Positions 7,979-17,940 of a stretch of 64,000 nt of DNA are shown one piece after another; the stretch's first letter is position 1, and each line of letters begins with the position of its first letter. The translations under genes and the position numbers were made by a program. The DNA comes from Govania unica (GTDB lineage: Bacteria; Pseudomonadota; Alphaproteobacteria; Sphingomonadales; Govanellaceae): contig NZ_JANWOI010000004.1 of the NCBI RefSeq assembly GCF_027920805.1, positions 372,001-436,000 on the forward strand, in the 5' to 3' direction. Under the pieces are notes generated by a model that saw only the letters and a list, made by a program, of their open reading frames with translations, was not told where the DNA came from and made no database searches.

Positions 7979-10153
7979 TCAGAACCCGGTGCTTTTGCCT
8001 TTGCGGGCGCGGGTGCCGCCGCGTCCGGCGGTGGATTTTCCGCTCGGGCGGTTGGCGGCTTTGAGGCGCAGCGAGGGGGCGGAGCCGGGGATGCCGAGGT
8101 CGCGTTCCTCAAGCCGGCGGATTTCATCGCGGATGCGGGCCGCCTGTTCGAATTCGAGATTGGCGGCGGCCGCTTTCATGTCTTTTTCCAGGGCGGCGAT
8201 ATGGGAGGCGAGGTTGTTGCCGACCATATGGCCCGTGGTTTCGTCGCCGAGATCGACGGTGTAATGATCCTGCTCGGCCACACTGTCGAGGATATCGCCG
8301 ATCTTCTTTTTGATGCTTTCCGGCGTGATGCCATGCTCGGCATTATAGGCCATCTGTCTTTGCCGCCGCCGGTCGGTTTCGTCCAGCGCCGCGACCAGGC
8401 TGCGGGTCATCTTGTCGGCATATAGAAGAACCCGGCCGTCCACGTTGCGCGCCGCCCGGCCGATGGTCTGCACAAGCGAGGTGGTCGAGCGCAGGAAGCC
8501 TTCCTTGTCGGCGTCCAGAATGGCCACAAGCCCGCATTCAGGAATATCAAGCCCCTCGCGCAGCAGGTTGATGCCGATCAGCACATCAAACACCCCAAGC
8601 CGAAGGTCGCGAATGATCTCAATGCGCTCCAACGTTTCGATATCGGAATGAAGATAACGCACGGCGACGCCGTTTTCATGGAGATATTCGGTCAGATCCT
8701 CGGACATGCGTTTGGTCAGCGTGGTCACCAGCACGCGATAGCCCTGCGCCACTGTGGCGTGGATCTCGTGCAGCAGGTCATCGACCTGGGTTTCCACCGG
8801 ACGAATGATGCAGGGCGGGTCCACAAGTCCCGTCGGGCGGATGATCTGTTCGGCAAAGACGCCGCCGGTCTGTTCCAGCTCCCACGGGCCGGGGGTGGCT
8901 GAGACGAACACCGATTGCGGCCGGATCTGCTGCCATTCCTCGAATTTCAGGGGCCGGTTGTCGATGGCGGCGGGCAGCCGGAAGCCGAATTCGGTCAAGG
9001 TCCATTTGCGTTGATAGTCGCCCCGCGACATGCCGCCGATCTGCGGCACCGTCTGATGGCTTTCGTCGACAAACAGGATGGCGTTGTCGGGCAGATATTC
9101 AAACAGCGTCGGCGGCGGCTCGCCCGGCGCGCGGCCGGTCAGATAGCGCGAATAATTTTCAATGCCGGGGCAGGCGCCGGTTGCCTCCATCATTTCGATG
9201 TCAAAGGTGACGCGCTGATCGAGCCGCTGGGCTTCCAGCAGTTTTCCCTGTTCATTGAATTCGGCGAGGCGCAGCTTGAGGTCGCGCTTGACCTGTTTGA
9301 TGGCTTGCTCAAGGGTCGGGCGCGGGGTCACATAATGGCTGTTGGCATAAAGCATGACGCTGCCGAACTGAGCGGTTTTTTCACCGGTCAGCGGGTCGAA
9401 TTCGATGATGGCTTCAAGCTCGTCGCCAAAGAACGACAGCCGCCAGGCGCGGTCTTCCTGATGCGATGGAAAGACTTCGACCACGTCGCCGCGCACCCGG
9501 AACGTGCCGCGCTGGAACGCCTGATCGTTGCGCTTATATTGCATGGCGACAAAACGCCGGAGCAGCTCGCGCTGGTCATAGGATTTCCCGGCCTCAAGAT
9601 TTTGCGACATGGCGGTATAGGTTTCAACCGAGCCGATGCCATAGATGCAGGACACCGAGGCGACAATGATCACATCGTCGCGTTCAATCAGCGCGCGGGT
9701 CGCCGCATGGCGCATGCGGTCGATCTGTTCGTTGATGGTGGCTTCTTTTTCGATATAGGTGTCGGTTCGCGCCACATAGGCTTCGGGCTGATAATAATCG
9801 TAATAGGACACGAAATATTCGACGGCATTGTCGGGAAAAAAGCTGCGCATCTCACCATAAAGCTGCGCCGCGAGCGTTTTATTATGGGCCAGAATGATGG
9901 CCGGGCGCTGCAATGTCTCGATCACCTTGGCCATGGTGAAGGTCTTGCCCGATCCGGTGACGCCAAGCAACACCTGATCCTTTTCCCCACGCTCGAGCCC
10001 GTCCGCAAGGTCGACGATGGCGCGCGGCTGGTCGCCCGACGGGCTATAGTCGGTCACCATGCGCAACGGAATCCCGCCCTCTCGTTTCTCCGGGCGGACC
10101 GGTTTGTGAGGCGTATAGAGTGGGCTTGCGGGCATATCAGGGGCGCGGGTCAT
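7979..10153 (-). CDS. uvrB: excinuclease ABC subunit B
   Basis: 724 residues; damage-verifying helicase of nucleotide excision repair. Walker [14 protein letters not shown] follows a short N-terminal extension. The beta-hairpin region [34 protein letters not shown]-like [10 protein letters not shown], motif [16 protein letters not shown]...[12 protein letters not shown] and the C-terminal UVR helix ([20 protein letters not shown]) are all intact. A basic, Arg/Lys/Gly-rich tail follows the UVR motif. The 220 bases upstream hold palindromic repeats rather than an obvious promoter. Confidence 0.98.
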   Translation of the reverse strand: MTRAPDMPASPLYTPHKPVRPEKREGGIPLRMVTDYSPSGDQPRAIVDLADGLERGEKDQVLLGVTGSGKTFTMAKVIETLQRPAIILAHNKTLAAQLYGEMRSFFPDNAVEYFVSYYDYYQPEAYVARTDTYIEKEATINEQIDRMRHAATRALIERDDVIIVASVSCIYGIGSVETYTAMSQNLEAGKSYDQRELLRRFVAMQYKRNDQAFQRGTFRVRGDVVEVFPSHQEDRAWRLSFFGDELEAIIEFDPLTGEKTAQFGSVMLYANSHYVTPRPTLEQAIKQVKRDLKLRLAEFNEQGKLLEAQRLDQRVTFDIEMMEATGACPGIENYSRYLTGRAPGEPPPTLFEYLPDNAILFVDESHQTVPQIGGMSRGDYQRKWTLTEFGFRLPAAIDNRPLKFEEWQQIRPQSVFVSATPGPWELEQTGGVFAEQIIRPTGLVDPPCIIRPVETQVDDLLHEIHATVAQGYRVLVTTLTKRMSEDLTEYLHENGVAVRYLHSDIETLERIEIIRDLRLGVFDVLIGINLLREGLDIPECGLVAILDADKEGFLRSTTSLVQTIGRAARNVDGRVLLYADKMTRSLVAALDETDRRRQRQMAYNAEHGITPESIKKKIGDILDSVAEQDHYTVDLGDETTGHMVGNNLASHIAALEKDMKAAAANLEFEQAARIRDEIRRLEERDLGIPGSAPSLRLKAANRPSGKSTAGRGGTRARKGKSTGF

Positions 10154-10211
10154 GGCGCTTAATATGGTCCCTTTTTGTTCACGATGGAAGGGGGTGTGTC
10201 ACGTTATTTGC

Positions 10212-10353
10212 GTCATCGCGAGCGGCGTTAGCCGCGCGGCGATCCAGGCTCTGCTATCGGCACCAAAGGTCTGGATTGCTTCGGCTGCGCCTCGCAATGA
10301 CGGAAGTGGTGGCAACCGTCATCGCGAGCCGCGTCAGCGGCGTGGCGATCCAG
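10212..10353. repeat. three REP-like elements between uvrB and hslO
   Basis: GTCATCGCGAG...GGCGATCCAG occurs at 10212-10247 and 10318-10353, with an inverted relative (CTGGATTGCTTCGG...GCAATGAC) at 10271-10301. The middle copy can pair with either flanking copy. This is the same family as at 1014, 42171, 50440-50781 and 57904. Confidence 0.85.
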
Positions 10354-10373
10354 GTTCTTTCTTCGGTTGCGGC

Positions 10374-11330
10374 CTACATAAAGTCCGCGAGCTTGAATTT
10401 ATAATCGGTCTTGCAGAATTCGCAGGTGGCGGTGATTTCGCCGTCTTTGGCCATCTCGATACGCTCTTCCGGGGGGAAGGAGCCGATAACCAGGGCAAGG
10501 CGCTGCTCGCTGCAGCGGCAGCCAAAGGTCAGATGGGACGGGCTGTAAACTCGCGTGTCGTCATCATGATAGAGCCGATAGAGCAGATCATGGAGCGACA
10601 GCCGGGGATCCAGCAGTTCCTCGGCCCGGAGGCTCGTCAGCATGGCCCGGGCATAGTCCCAGTTCTCAAGCCGTTCTTCTTCCGTATGGGCGGTCGCGGG
10701 GTCGATATCGCCCCCGATCGCGGGCAGATGACGTACTAACAGGCTGCCCGCCCGCCAGTGCATGCCATGAGCACCGGAGACGAGGGCGCAGCGGGTCTTG
10801 ATGTCGGCGGCGATCTGTTCGGAATTCCTGAAATAGGCCCGCGCGCAGTCGTCGAGGGATTGGCCATCGAGATCGACGATGCCCTGATAGCGGTCGGTAA
10901 AGTCACCCTGATCGAGAGTGAAGGCGAGATAGCCCCCACCCATTAGGGTCTTGAGGTCATGACTGCCATCACTAAGTGCCGCGAGCTTTTCGACGTCATA
11001 TTTGGCATAGCCCCGGAGCGTGCCGCCGATCGATACCGCGCCGTCCGAGCCGGGGGCGGTGACAAAATCGCAGACCAGCAGGGATACCGGGCCGTCGCCC
11101 TTGGCTTGCAAGGTGAAGATGCCTTCGAATTTCATCAGACTGCCCAGAAGCGCCGTAATCGCCAGCGCCTCACCGAGCAGGGTCGACACCGTGCGCGGGT
11201 AATCATGGCGGGTCAGGATGGTGTCGACCACGGCGTCAAGCCGGGTCACGCGCCCGTTTACCCCGCGCTTTTCAAGCACGAAGGGGACAACAACATCGCT
11301 GAAGGTCAGGGCGTCGGACTGTTCGGACAT
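10374..11330 (-). CDS. hslO: redox-regulated chaperone Hsp33
   Basis: 318 residues. Hsp33 is a holdase switched on by oxidation of a zinc-bound four-cysteine centre. The C-terminus carries the full CxC...CxxC motif: CRCSEQRL about 30 residues before CEFCKTDYKF. The N-terminal domain shows DAVVDTILTRHDYPRTVSTLLGEALAI and the GDGPVSLLVCDF strand. It is the last gene of argD-argF-hslO, 21 bases after the argF stop, an order common in Alphaproteobacteria. An expected stress-protein link to MsrA and MsrPQ elsewhere in the window is only thematic. Confidence 0.95.
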   Translation of the reverse strand: MSEQSDALTFSDVVVPFVLEKRGVNGRVTRLDAVVDTILTRHDYPRTVSTLLGEALAITALLGSLMKFEGIFTLQAKGDGPVSLLVCDFVTAPGSDGAVSIGGTLRGYAKYDVEKLAALSDGSHDLKTLMGGGYLAFTLDQGDFTDRYQGIVDLDGQSLDDCARAYFRNSEQIAADIKTRCALVSGAHGMHWRAGSLLVRHLPAIGGDIDPATAHTEEERLENWDYARAMLTSLRAEELLDPRLSLHDLLYRLYHDDDTRVYSPSHLTFGCRCSEQRLALVIGSFPPEERIEMAKDGEITATCEFCKTDYKFKLADFM

Positions 11331-11351
11331 TCTGGTTTCCGTTCGAAGGGC

Positions 11352-12302
11352 TTAAATCTTGCCAAGACACCACATGAGGATGCCTTTTTGAGCATGGAGC
11401 CGGTTTTCCGCCTCGTCCCAGATGACCGATTGCGGGCCATCGAGCATCTCGGCGCTGACTTCCTTGCCGCGATAGGCCGGGAGGCAATGCATGAAAATGG
11501 CGTCCTTGGCGGCCACCGCCATCAGCTGGTCGTTGACCTGATAGGGCTGGAACGCCTGCAAGCGTTCTTCGATGTCCTTGTCGCCCATGGAGACCCAGGT
11601 GTCGGCGATCAGGCAATCGCTGTCGCGCGCGGCTTCGATCGGGTCCTCGGTCAGGATGACCTTGCCGCCATTCTGGTTGGCCCAGTCGATTTCGCTTTGG
11701 GCCGGACGATAGGGGGCCGGGCAGGCGAGCCGGAGTTCGCAACCAAAGCGGGCGGCGGCATGGATCCAGGACACGGCCATGTTGTTGCCATCGCCAACCC
11801 AGGTGATGACCCGGCCTTTGATCGGGCCTTTATGTTCTTCAAAGGTCATGACATCGGCCATCACCTGACAGGGATGGCTGAAATCGGTGAGGGCGTTGAT
11901 CACCGGCACGCTCGCATGACGGGCGAGTTCCAGAAGCGCCTCATGGCTGTTCGACCGCAGCATGATGGCGTCCACATAGCGCGACAGCACCTTGGCGGTG
12001 TCGGACACCGGCTCGCCGCGCCCAAGCTGCATGTCATTGCCCTGCATGACGATGGTTTTGCCGCCGAGCTGTTGCATGGCCATTTCGAACGAGACCCGTG
12101 TCCGCGTCGAGGATTTCTCGAAAATCATCGCTAGGCTGTGACCGGCAAGTGGCGCGTCCGGCTCGACCTGGCCCTTGGGCCAACCGGCGCGGGCGCTTTT
12201 CATGGCGCGGGCGACGTCCAGCATGGCCCTGAGCGCCGCCGCCGGTGTTTCGTGCAAGTCGATGAAATGCCGGGGCGTTGGCCCGGAAAGATTATTGGTC
12301 AT
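11352..12302 (-). CDS. argF: ornithine carbamoyltransferase
   Basis: 316 residues; makes citrulline from ornithine and carbamoyl phosphate. The carbamoyl-phosphate loop [11 protein letters not shown] (about residues 61-71), the HPCQ motif ([13 protein letters not shown]), [12 protein letters not shown], the ornithine-site DTWVSMGD and [11 protein letters not shown] are all intact. Anabolic type by context with argD. The gap to argD is 35 bases. Confidence 0.97.
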   Translation of the reverse strand: MTNNLSGPTPRHFIDLHETPAAALRAMLDVARAMKSARAGWPKGQVEPDAPLAGHSLAMIFEKSSTRTRVSFEMAMQQLGGKTIVMQGNDMQLGRGEPVSDTAKVLSRYVDAIMLRSNSHEALLELARHASVPVINALTDFSHPCQVMADVMTFEEHKGPIKGRVITWVGDGNNMAVSWIHAAARFGCELRLACPAPYRPAQSEIDWANQNGGKVILTEDPIEAARDSDCLIADTWVSMGDKDIEERLQAFQPYQVNDQLMAVAAKDAIFMHCLPAYRGKEVSAEMLDGPQSVIWDEAENRLHAQKGILMWCLGKI

Positions 12303-12337
12303 GATGAAAGCCCCCCTTCGGCTTCAGATACATCATT

Positions 12338-13555
12338 TCAGGCAGCTTCCGCAGCGACAGCCTTGGCCGTCGCATCCAGAAGCGCGATGGCTTCGTCCAC
12401 ATGAGCCCGTTCGATAATGAGCGGTGGCAGCAGCCGCACCACATTATCCCCGGCGGCCGCCAGCAGAAGGCCCTGACCCCGCGCCGCCACGATAAAGGCG
12501 GGGAGGTCGGTCTTGAGCTTGAGGCCACGAATGAGGCCCTGACCACGGGCGTCGGCAAAAATATCCGGATGACGGGCGGCCAGATCGGTAAGGGCTGCGC
12601 CGAGATAATCGCCGATCTCGACGACATGATCGAGAAAGCCCGGACCCGCAACCACCTCAAGCACGGCATTGCCGACCGCCATGGCCAGCGGATTGCCGCC
12701 ATAGGTGGAGCCGTGGGTCCCGGCGGTCATGCCCGCTGCGGCTTCGGCCGTGGCAAGGCAGGCGCCGAGCGGAAACCCGCCGCCGATGCCCTTGGCCACA
12801 GCCATGATATCGGGGGTGACGCCGGCCCATTCATGGGCGAAAAGCTTGCCGGTCCGGCCCATGCCGCACTGGATTTCGTCGAAAATCAGCACGAGGTTAT
12901 GCTGATCGGCGAGCGCCCTGAGGCCGCGCAGGAACTCCGGCGTGGCGGCACGGATGCCGCCTTCGCCCTGCACCGGCTCGATCAGGAACCCGGCGGTTTC
13001 CGGGGTGATGGCGGCTTCGGCAGCGGCGAGATCGCCAAACGCCACCTGATCAAAGCCATCAACCTTGGGGCCAAATCCCTTCAGCATTTTTTCCTGACCC
13101 GAGGCGGCAATGGTCGCTAGCGTGCGGCCATGGAACGCGGCTTCAAAGGTGATAAGCCGGAAACGTTCGGGACGGTTGTTATGGCTTTGGAATTTGCGCG
13201 CCATCTTGATCGCGCATTCGATCGCTTCCGCACCCGAGTTGGTGAAAAACATGGTGTCGGCAAAGGTCAGTTCCGTCAGTCGCTCGGCGAGCTTTTCCTG
13301 ACCCGGAATGCGGAACAGGTTCGAGGTATGCCACAGCGCGCGCGCCTGGGTTTCAAGCGCGCTCACCAATGCCGGATGACAATGACCCAGGCAGTTCACT
13401 GCCACACCAGCCACGAAATCAAGATAACGTCGGCCGCTCTCGTCAAAGAGATAGGGACCCTCACCCCGGGCCACGGCCAGATCGGCGCGGGCATAGGTCG
13501 GCAATACCGGTGGGGTCAGTGACTCAGACGGAAGATCGGCGCGGCTGTTTTTCAT
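12338..13555 (-). CDS. argD: acetylornithine/succinyldiaminopimelate aminotransferase
   Basis: 405 residues, class III PLP aminotransferase of arginine (and possibly lysine) synthesis. ATG at 13555 begins [28 protein letters not shown]; the frame extends upstream but without family sequence. [31 protein letters not shown], the PLP aspartate in [14 protein letters not shown] and the Schiff-base lysine in [15 protein letters not shown] are present. First gene of the arg-hslO operon. Confidence 0.95.
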   Translation of the reverse strand: MKNSRADLPSESLTPPVLPTYARADLAVARGEGPYLFDESGRRYLDFVAGVAVNCLGHCHPALVSALETQARALWHTSNLFRIPGQEKLAERLTELTFADTMFFTNSGAEAIECAIKMARKFQSHNNRPERFRLITFEAAFHGRTLATIAASGQEKMLKGFGPKVDGFDQVAFGDLAAAEAAITPETAGFLIEPVQGEGGIRAATPEFLRGLRALADQHNLVLIFDEIQCGMGRTGKLFAHEWAGVTPDIMAVAKGIGGGFPLGACLATAEAAAGMTAGTHGSTYGGNPLAMAVGNAVLEVVAGPGFLDHVVEIGDYLGAALTDLAARHPDIFADARGQGLIRGLKLKTDLPAFIVAARGQGLLLAAAGDNVVRLLPPLIIERAHVDEAIALLDATAKAVAAEAA

Positions 13556-13679
13556 TGGCCATAATCCTTGGCGGAAACCGGGACAAAATACGGCACGGGA
13601 GGCCCGGAAAAGGCGGGGATTATGTCGATCCGGTCCCTTGAAGTCAATGACAGCCTTGCCGTGCCTGATGCGCGGTTTT

Positions 13680-14507
13680 CTAGGGTCGGAGCTTGTAGCC
13701 GGAGCGGAACAGGCCATAGCACAACAGCCCGAGGGACAGATTGACGCCAAGCGTCACGGCGACACCGACCCAAAGCGTGCCGTCGGCATGGCCAAGGAAT
13801 CCATAGCGAAAGCCGTCGATCACATAAAAGAACGGGTTGAACTGGCTGATGGTGTGCCAGATGCCGGGCAGGCGCTCGATCGAATAAAAGGTGCCGGAGA
13901 GAAAGGACATCGGCGTCACGATGAAATTGGTGACGGTGGCCGCATGGTCGAATTTCTCGGCCCAGATGCCGGTCAGAATCCCGAGGATTGACAACATGCA
14001 GGCGCCGCTGATGCCGAAATAAAGTACGGCCAGGGGATGCGCGATCTGCAGCGGCACGAACAGCAGGATGCAAAGCGTAACCACAAAGCCGCAGAGCACG
14101 CCGCGCGTCACCCCGCCAAGAAGATAGGCGGCGGTCACTTCGCCGGGACTGAGCGGCGGCATCAGCACGTCAATGATATTGCCCTGAACCTTGGCGATGA
14201 GGATCGAGGATGATGTATTGGCAAAGCTGTTCTGCAAAATGGTCATGGCGATGAGGCCGGGGGCAAGAAACATCTCGAACGGCACGCCGCCAACCACGCG
14301 GCCATGGCCGCCGAGGGCCAGACTGAAAATGGCCAGAAACAGCAGCGTAGTGATGGCCGGGGCAAACACCGTCTGCATGGCCACCTTCCAGAAGCGGCGG
14401 ATTTCCTTCAGATACATGGTCCAGAAGCCGAGCCAATTGACCCGGCCGATGCGGCGTTCGGCAAAGCCTGGACAGGGTGCAGGCGATTTCACGGCGGGAC
14501 TGGACAT
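13680..14507 (-). CDS. ABC-2 type transporter permease, no ATPase gene beside it
   Basis: About 275 residues with six hydrophobic segments and the ABC-2 permease layout, including the diagnostic segment [41 protein letters not shown] near the C-terminus, seen in NodJ/DrrB/YadH-like exporters. Starts at 14507 (MSSPAVK, with GAGG upstream), 14549 (ATG) and 14555 (TTG) are all open; 14507 is chosen because the extra N-terminus has no family character. The expected ATPase partner is not adjacent: argD lies downstream and gcrA is divergent upstream. Substrate unknown; lipid, polysaccharide or drug export are typical of the family. Confidence 0.8.
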   Translation of the reverse strand: MSSPAVKSPAPCPGFAERRIGRVNWLGFWTMYLKEIRRFWKVAMQTVFAPAITTLLFLAIFSLALGGHGRVVGGVPFEMFLAPGLIAMTILQNSFANTSSSILIAKVQGNIIDVLMPPLSPGEVTAAYLLGGVTRGVLCGFVVTLCILLFVPLQIAHPLAVLYFGISGACMLSILGILTGIWAEKFDHAATVTNFIVTPMSFLSGTFYSIERLPGIWHTISQFNPFFYVIDGFRYGFLGHADGTLWVGVAVTLGVNLSLGLLCYGLFRSGYKLRP

Positions 14508-14614
14508 GACTGACAGATCCTCAGGGGGATGAATTTCCCTTGCAGTCATAGCCAAATTCGGGCGGAAAATGCAAGGGCGCGCTCATCTATCGCGGGGTTT
14601 CTTGCCCTTCAGCC

Positions 14615-14643
14615 TTGATTTTCGGGGCCCGAAGCATTAGCTA
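14615..14643 (+). promoter_or_regulatory. gcrA promoter with palindrome in the spacer
   Basis: TTGATT (14615-14620) and TAGCTA (14638-14643) are separated by 17 bases, a plausible -35/-10 pair. The spacer begins with a perfect 13-base palindrome TTCGGGGCCCGAA (14621-14633), positioned where a bound repressor would block polymerase. The gcrA ATG is 43 bases further on. No GANTC site is seen in this gap. Confidence 0.45.
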
Positions 14644-14686
14644 GACGGTGAGCCCTCTTCAGACTTTCAGAGACAAAGGTTGGCAT

Positions 14687-15139
14687 ATGAGCTGGACCGA
14701 CGACCGTATCGGGTTACTAAAGGAACTTTGGGAAAAGGGTCTGAGCGCAAGCCAGATCGCGACCGAGCTCGGTGGCGTCACGCGAAATGCCGTCATTGGC
14801 AAGGCGCATCGCATGGGTCTGTCGTCCCGTCCGTCGCCGGTCAAGGCTGATACGGCGAAGCAAGCCTCGACCACGGCCGCGCGTCCGGCCGCGCCTAAGA
14901 AACAACCCGAAAAGAAAGCCGTCAAACAGCGGGTGACCCTGCTTGATCTCACCGATCGCATGTGCAAATGGCCGTTTGGCCATCCAGGCGACGCGGATTT
15001 CCATTTTTGCGGCAAGCAGGCGGAACAGACCGTTCCCTATTGTGCGGAACATTGTGCGCAGGCCTATCAGGCTCAGACCTCGCGCCGCGACCGTCGAATC
15101 AGCAATCAGCGCCGGGTCATGAATGGCCCGGTCCGGTAA
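14687..15139 (+). CDS. gcrA: GcrA cell-cycle regulator
   Basis: 150 residues. GcrA is an alphaproteobacterial sigma70-binding co-activator that reads CcrM-methylated GANTC near promoters. The N-terminus MSWTDDRIGLLKELWEKGLSASQIATELGG is diagnostic, continuing GVTRNAVIGKAHRMGLSSR as a DNA-binding HTH. A Pro/Ala/Lys-rich linker follows, then the C-terminal sigma-interaction domain with CKWPFGHPGDADFHFCGKQ and the YCAEHCAQAYQ cysteines. The ATG at 14687 is preferred over the in-frame GTG at 14648 because the family begins MSWT. It ends in a strong bidirectional terminator. Confidence 0.96.
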   Translation: MSWTDDRIGLLKELWEKGLSASQIATELGGVTRNAVIGKAHRMGLSSRPSPVKADTAKQASTTAARPAAPKKQPEKKAVKQRVTLLDLTDRMCKWPFGHPGDADFHFCGKQAEQTVPYCAEHCAQAYQAQTSRRDRRISNQRRVMNGPVR

Positions 15140-15160
15140 CTGCGGTTACATCGATTATTT

Positions 15161-15197
15161 AAAAACAGCGCCGGAAGCTCTTCCGGCGCTGTTTTTA
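15161..15197. terminator. bidirectional terminator between gcrA and phasin
   Basis: AAAAACAGCGCCGGAA pairs with TTCCGGCGCTGTTTTT around a four-base loop. The A and T tracts on the two sides let it terminate both the plus-strand gcrA and the minus-strand phasin gene. Confidence 0.9.
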
Positions 15198-15199
15198 TA

Positions 15200-15703
15200 T
15201 CAGGCAGAGGCTGATCTCATGCCGGTGAATTTTGTAAACCGGCCATCGAAGCAATCGGCCAGAGGCTCCATAGCTTTCTGGCTCAGTTCGATGCCGATCT
15301 GGTGCAGGGACTGGAGATGCTCGGTAAAGTCCTTGAACGCTTCAAGATTATATTTGTACTGAAGTTCGACGGCTTCGGGCAGCGTGCGCACGGCCATCAT
15401 AGACCGCAAGGCCTCTAAGCCCTGGTCGACGGAGGTCCGGGTATAGTCCTGTATTTCCTTTTCAAGGCGGACCAGACTGTCGTGAGTGACCTGCTGGGAC
15501 GCTTCGGCCAAGTGAACCAATTCGTCACCTGCGAGCCGCAGGTCTGCAAACCCGCTCTCCTGAAACGACGGATGTTGCGTGACTTGCATCGATGAAGATG
15601 CAGAGCTGGGCGTGGGATTTGCCCCAGGCGTCGAGGGGTTCTGCCCACCCATTTTCGGGGCCGATGATGGGTTTGGAGTATTTCCGGGAGTTTTGATAGC
15701 CAT
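15200..15703 (-). CDS. phasin family protein
   Basis: 167 residues. Phasins coat polyhydroxyalkanoate granules. The first 50 residues are Pro/Ser/Asn-rich and disordered (MAIKTPGNTPNPSSAPKMGG). The remainder is a long amphipathic helical phasin_2-type domain (SVDQGLEALRSMMAVRTLPEAVELQYKYNLEAFKDFTEHL), where the phrase AVELQYKY is typical of granule-associated proteins. ATG at 15703 has AAGGA upstream; the longer open frame to 15826 lacks family sequence and overlaps the putative operators. It is divergent from an acyl-CoA synthetase. No phaC or phaR lies in the window. Confidence 0.85.
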   Translation of the reverse strand: MAIKTPGNTPNPSSAPKMGGQNPSTPGANPTPSSASSSMQVTQHPSFQESGFADLRLAGDELVHLAEASQQVTHDSLVRLEKEIQDYTRTSVDQGLEALRSMMAVRTLPEAVELQYKYNLEAFKDFTEHLQSLHQIGIELSQKAMEPLADCFDGRFTKFTGMRSASA

Positions 15704-15776
15704 GATGAGATCCTTGATTGCGGGTCCTCGGGGGGGCGGCCGAACGCGGAACGCTTTGAGGATAGGCCCAATAATT

Positions 15777-15810
15777 TTGCGTCGCAATAATATTTGTGCG
15801 GCGCAATAAT
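15777..15810. promoter_or_regulatory. twin TGCGNCGCA-type operators between phasin and acyl-CoA synthetase
   Basis: A 15-base direct repeat TTGCGTCGCAATAAT (15777-15791) recurs as GTGCGGCGCAATAAT (15796-15810) at a 19-base step, about two helical turns. The first copy contains a perfect palindrome TTGCG-T-CGCAA; the second an imperfect one (15794-15806). TGC/GCA-rich sites ahead of phasin genes are known targets of the PHB-sensing repressor PhaR. Assignment to PhaR is inference. Confidence 0.5.
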
Positions 15811-15905
15811 TCCGGCGTGATTTCAAGGTCTTGTCTCCATCCCGTTTTCAGAGCTAGGCTGGTATTCGAAAGCAGAAAAAACAGGAAAAAGGCGGTTGGA
15901 AAACG

Positions 15906-17606
15906 ATGATGAGCGAGAAAAATTCGACCTCTTATGTGCAGGGTGCCAGCAGTAAGTCCCTGCTGTACAAGACCATCGGTCAGGCCCTGACGGACGCTGC
16001 CGCCCAATGGCCCGACCGTGATGCCTTGATCGTGCGCCAACAGAATCGCCGATTGACCTGGCGCGACCTATACGAGGACTCGCGGGCCTTCGCGGCGGGA
16101 CTTCTCGCCCTTGGGCTCGAGCCCGGGGACCGCATCGGCATTTGGGCCCCGAACTGCGTGGAATGGGTGCTGACCCAGTTCGGCAGCGCCATGGCCGGGC
16201 TTGTGCTGGTCAATATCAATCCGGCTTATCGGGTATCGGAACTTGAATATGCTCTCAACAAGGTGGGGGCGAAGGCGCTGGTCACGGCCGCGCATTTCAA
16301 ATCGAGCGACTATATTGCCATACTGCGCGAACTCGCGCCGGAACTGTCGCTGTCGGTGCCAGGGGCTTTGAAGGCGGCGCGTCTGCCGGCGCTGCAACAT
16401 GTGATCCGCTTAGGTGGGGAGCATACGGCGGGCGCGTTCAATTTCGACGATATCCCGGCGCTGGCCCAGCCCGAGCATTGGGATCGTCTGGATGTCCTCG
16501 CGCTTGATCTGCAGCCCGATGATCCGGTCAATATCCAATTCACCTCGGGCACCACCGGGCTTCCGAAAGGGGCCACCCTCAGCCATCACAATATCCTCAA
16601 CAACGGGTATTTTGTTGGCGAGGCCATGGGCATGACCGAGTTCGACCGGGTCTGCATTCCGGTGCCGCTCTATCATTGTTTCGGCATGGTCATGGGCAAT
16701 CTGAACTGTGTCACCCATGGTGCGGCCATGGTTTATCCGAACGATGCCTTCAATCCGCAGACGGTGCTTGAGGCGGTGACGGCGGAGCGCTGCACGGCGC
16801 TTTATGGCGTGCCGACCATGTTCATCGCCGTGCTCGATCATCCGACGCGGGCGGAGGCCGACGTGTCATCGCTCCGCACCGGCATCATGGCGGGCTCCCC
16901 CTGTCCGATCGAGGTCATGCGCCGGGTGGTCGATCAACTGCATATGCCTGAAGTCACCATCGCCTATGGCATGACCGAGACCAGCCCCGTGAGCTTCCAG
17001 TCCGGCACTGGCGATCCGCTCGACAAGCGTGTCACCACGGTCGGCCGCATCCATCCCCATGTGGAGGTCAAGATCATCGACGAGGCAGGCCGTATGACAC
17101 CGCGTGGCACCCAGGGCGAAATCGTCACCCGCGGTTATTCGGTCATGCGCGGCTATTGGGAGGACCCGGAGCGCACGGCGGACGCCATAGACGCTGGCGG
17201 CTGGATGCATACCGGCGATCTCGGCGTCATAGATGCCGAGGGTTATTGCCGCATCGTCGGCCGGGTCAAAGACATGGTCATTCGCGGCGGCGAAAATATC
17301 TATCCGCGAGAAATCGAGGAGTTTCTCTATCGCCACCCGAAAATCGCCGACGCCCAGGTGTTTGGTGTGCCCGACCCGAAATATGGCGAGGAGCTCTGTG
17401 TCTGGGTGAAGGTTCATCAGGGCGTGGTGGTAACGCCGGAAGACATCCAGGCCTTCTGCAAAGGCCAGATCGCCCATTACAAAATTCCGCGTTATGTGCG
17501 CTTCGTCGACGAGTTCCCCATGACCGTCACTGGCAAAGTCCAGAAATTCGTCATGCGCGAAGCCATGATCACCGAACTCGCCCTAAGGGAAGACGAAACA
17601 GCTTAA
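15906..17606 (+). CDS. AMP-binding acyl-CoA synthetase
   Basis: 566 residues, ANL superfamily; activates a carboxylic acid to its acyl-CoA via acyl-AMP. P-loop [12 protein letters not shown] (about residues 213-224), YGMTETSP, the hinge [39 protein letters not shown] and the catalytic C-terminal lysine in [11 protein letters not shown] are intact. Closest in style to medium/long-chain fatty-acyl-CoA synthetases of the FadD/AcsF type. It is divergent from the phasin, sharing the 200-base control region, so a link to fatty acid or PHA metabolism is likely. Exact substrate unknown. Confidence 0.92.
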   Translation: MMSEKNSTSYVQGASSKSLLYKTIGQALTDAAAQWPDRDALIVRQQNRRLTWRDLYEDSRAFAAGLLALGLEPGDRIGIWAPNCVEWVLTQFGSAMAGLVLVNINPAYRVSELEYALNKVGAKALVTAAHFKSSDYIAILRELAPELSLSVPGALKAARLPALQHVIRLGGEHTAGAFNFDDIPALAQPEHWDRLDVLALDLQPDDPVNIQFTSGTTGLPKGATLSHHNILNNGYFVGEAMGMTEFDRVCIPVPLYHCFGMVMGNLNCVTHGAAMVYPNDAFNPQTVLEAVTAERCTALYGVPTMFIAVLDHPTRAEADVSSLRTGIMAGSPCPIEVMRRVVDQLHMPEVTIAYGMTETSPVSFQSGTGDPLDKRVTTVGRIHPHVEVKIIDEAGRMTPRGTQGEIVTRGYSVMRGYWEDPERTADAIDAGGWMHTGDLGVIDAEGYCRIVGRVKDMVIRGGENIYPREIEEFLYRHPKIADAQVFGVPDPKYGEELCVWVKVHQGVVVTPEDIQAFCKGQIAHYKIPRYVRFVDEFPMTVTGKVQKFVMREAMITELALREDETA

Positions 17607-17632
17607 AGCGCCGCCGCCCCACACAAAAAACT

Positions 17633-17928
17633 GTCATACCCGGGCTTGACCCGGGTATCCACGGTCCCGCCTGCGGGTATTGCGGAGAGATGGATTGCCG
17701 GTGTCCACGCCCGGCAATGACATGATTTTGGTTCCCGGCTGATCACTCAGCGCATAGAACGCATCCAGCTTCCCAGTAAAAGCACTCGGGCAGGGTTTCG
17801 ACTTTCTCAAGGGAGTTGCCGACGCCCCACACATATATTGTCATACCCGGGCTTGACCCGGGTATCTATGGCGCCACCTGCTGTTATAGCGAAAAGATGG
17901 ATTGCCGGTGTCCACGCCCGGCCATGAC
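17633..17928. repeat. two inverted pairs of GTCATNCCCGGGCTTGACCCGG repeats
   Basis: The 334-base gap after the acyl-CoA synthetase has no gene. Elements lie at 17633-17664 and 17840-17871 (forward) and 17691-17721 and 17898-17928 (reverse). Each element is itself a hairpin (CCCGGG...CCCGGG core), and the two pairs repeat at a step of about 207 bases with diverged spacers, so the pair has been duplicated. Confidence 0.85.
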
Positions 17929-17940
17929 AATCTTATGTGT

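Noticed and set aside
8915-10162. 415-codon plus-strand open frame opposite uvrB
   Set aside because: Shadow of uvrB; composition and lack of motifs rule it out.
13556-13750. N-terminal extension of argD by 65 codons
   Set aside because: No ArgD-family sequence there and the usual start MKNSRAD is at 13555.
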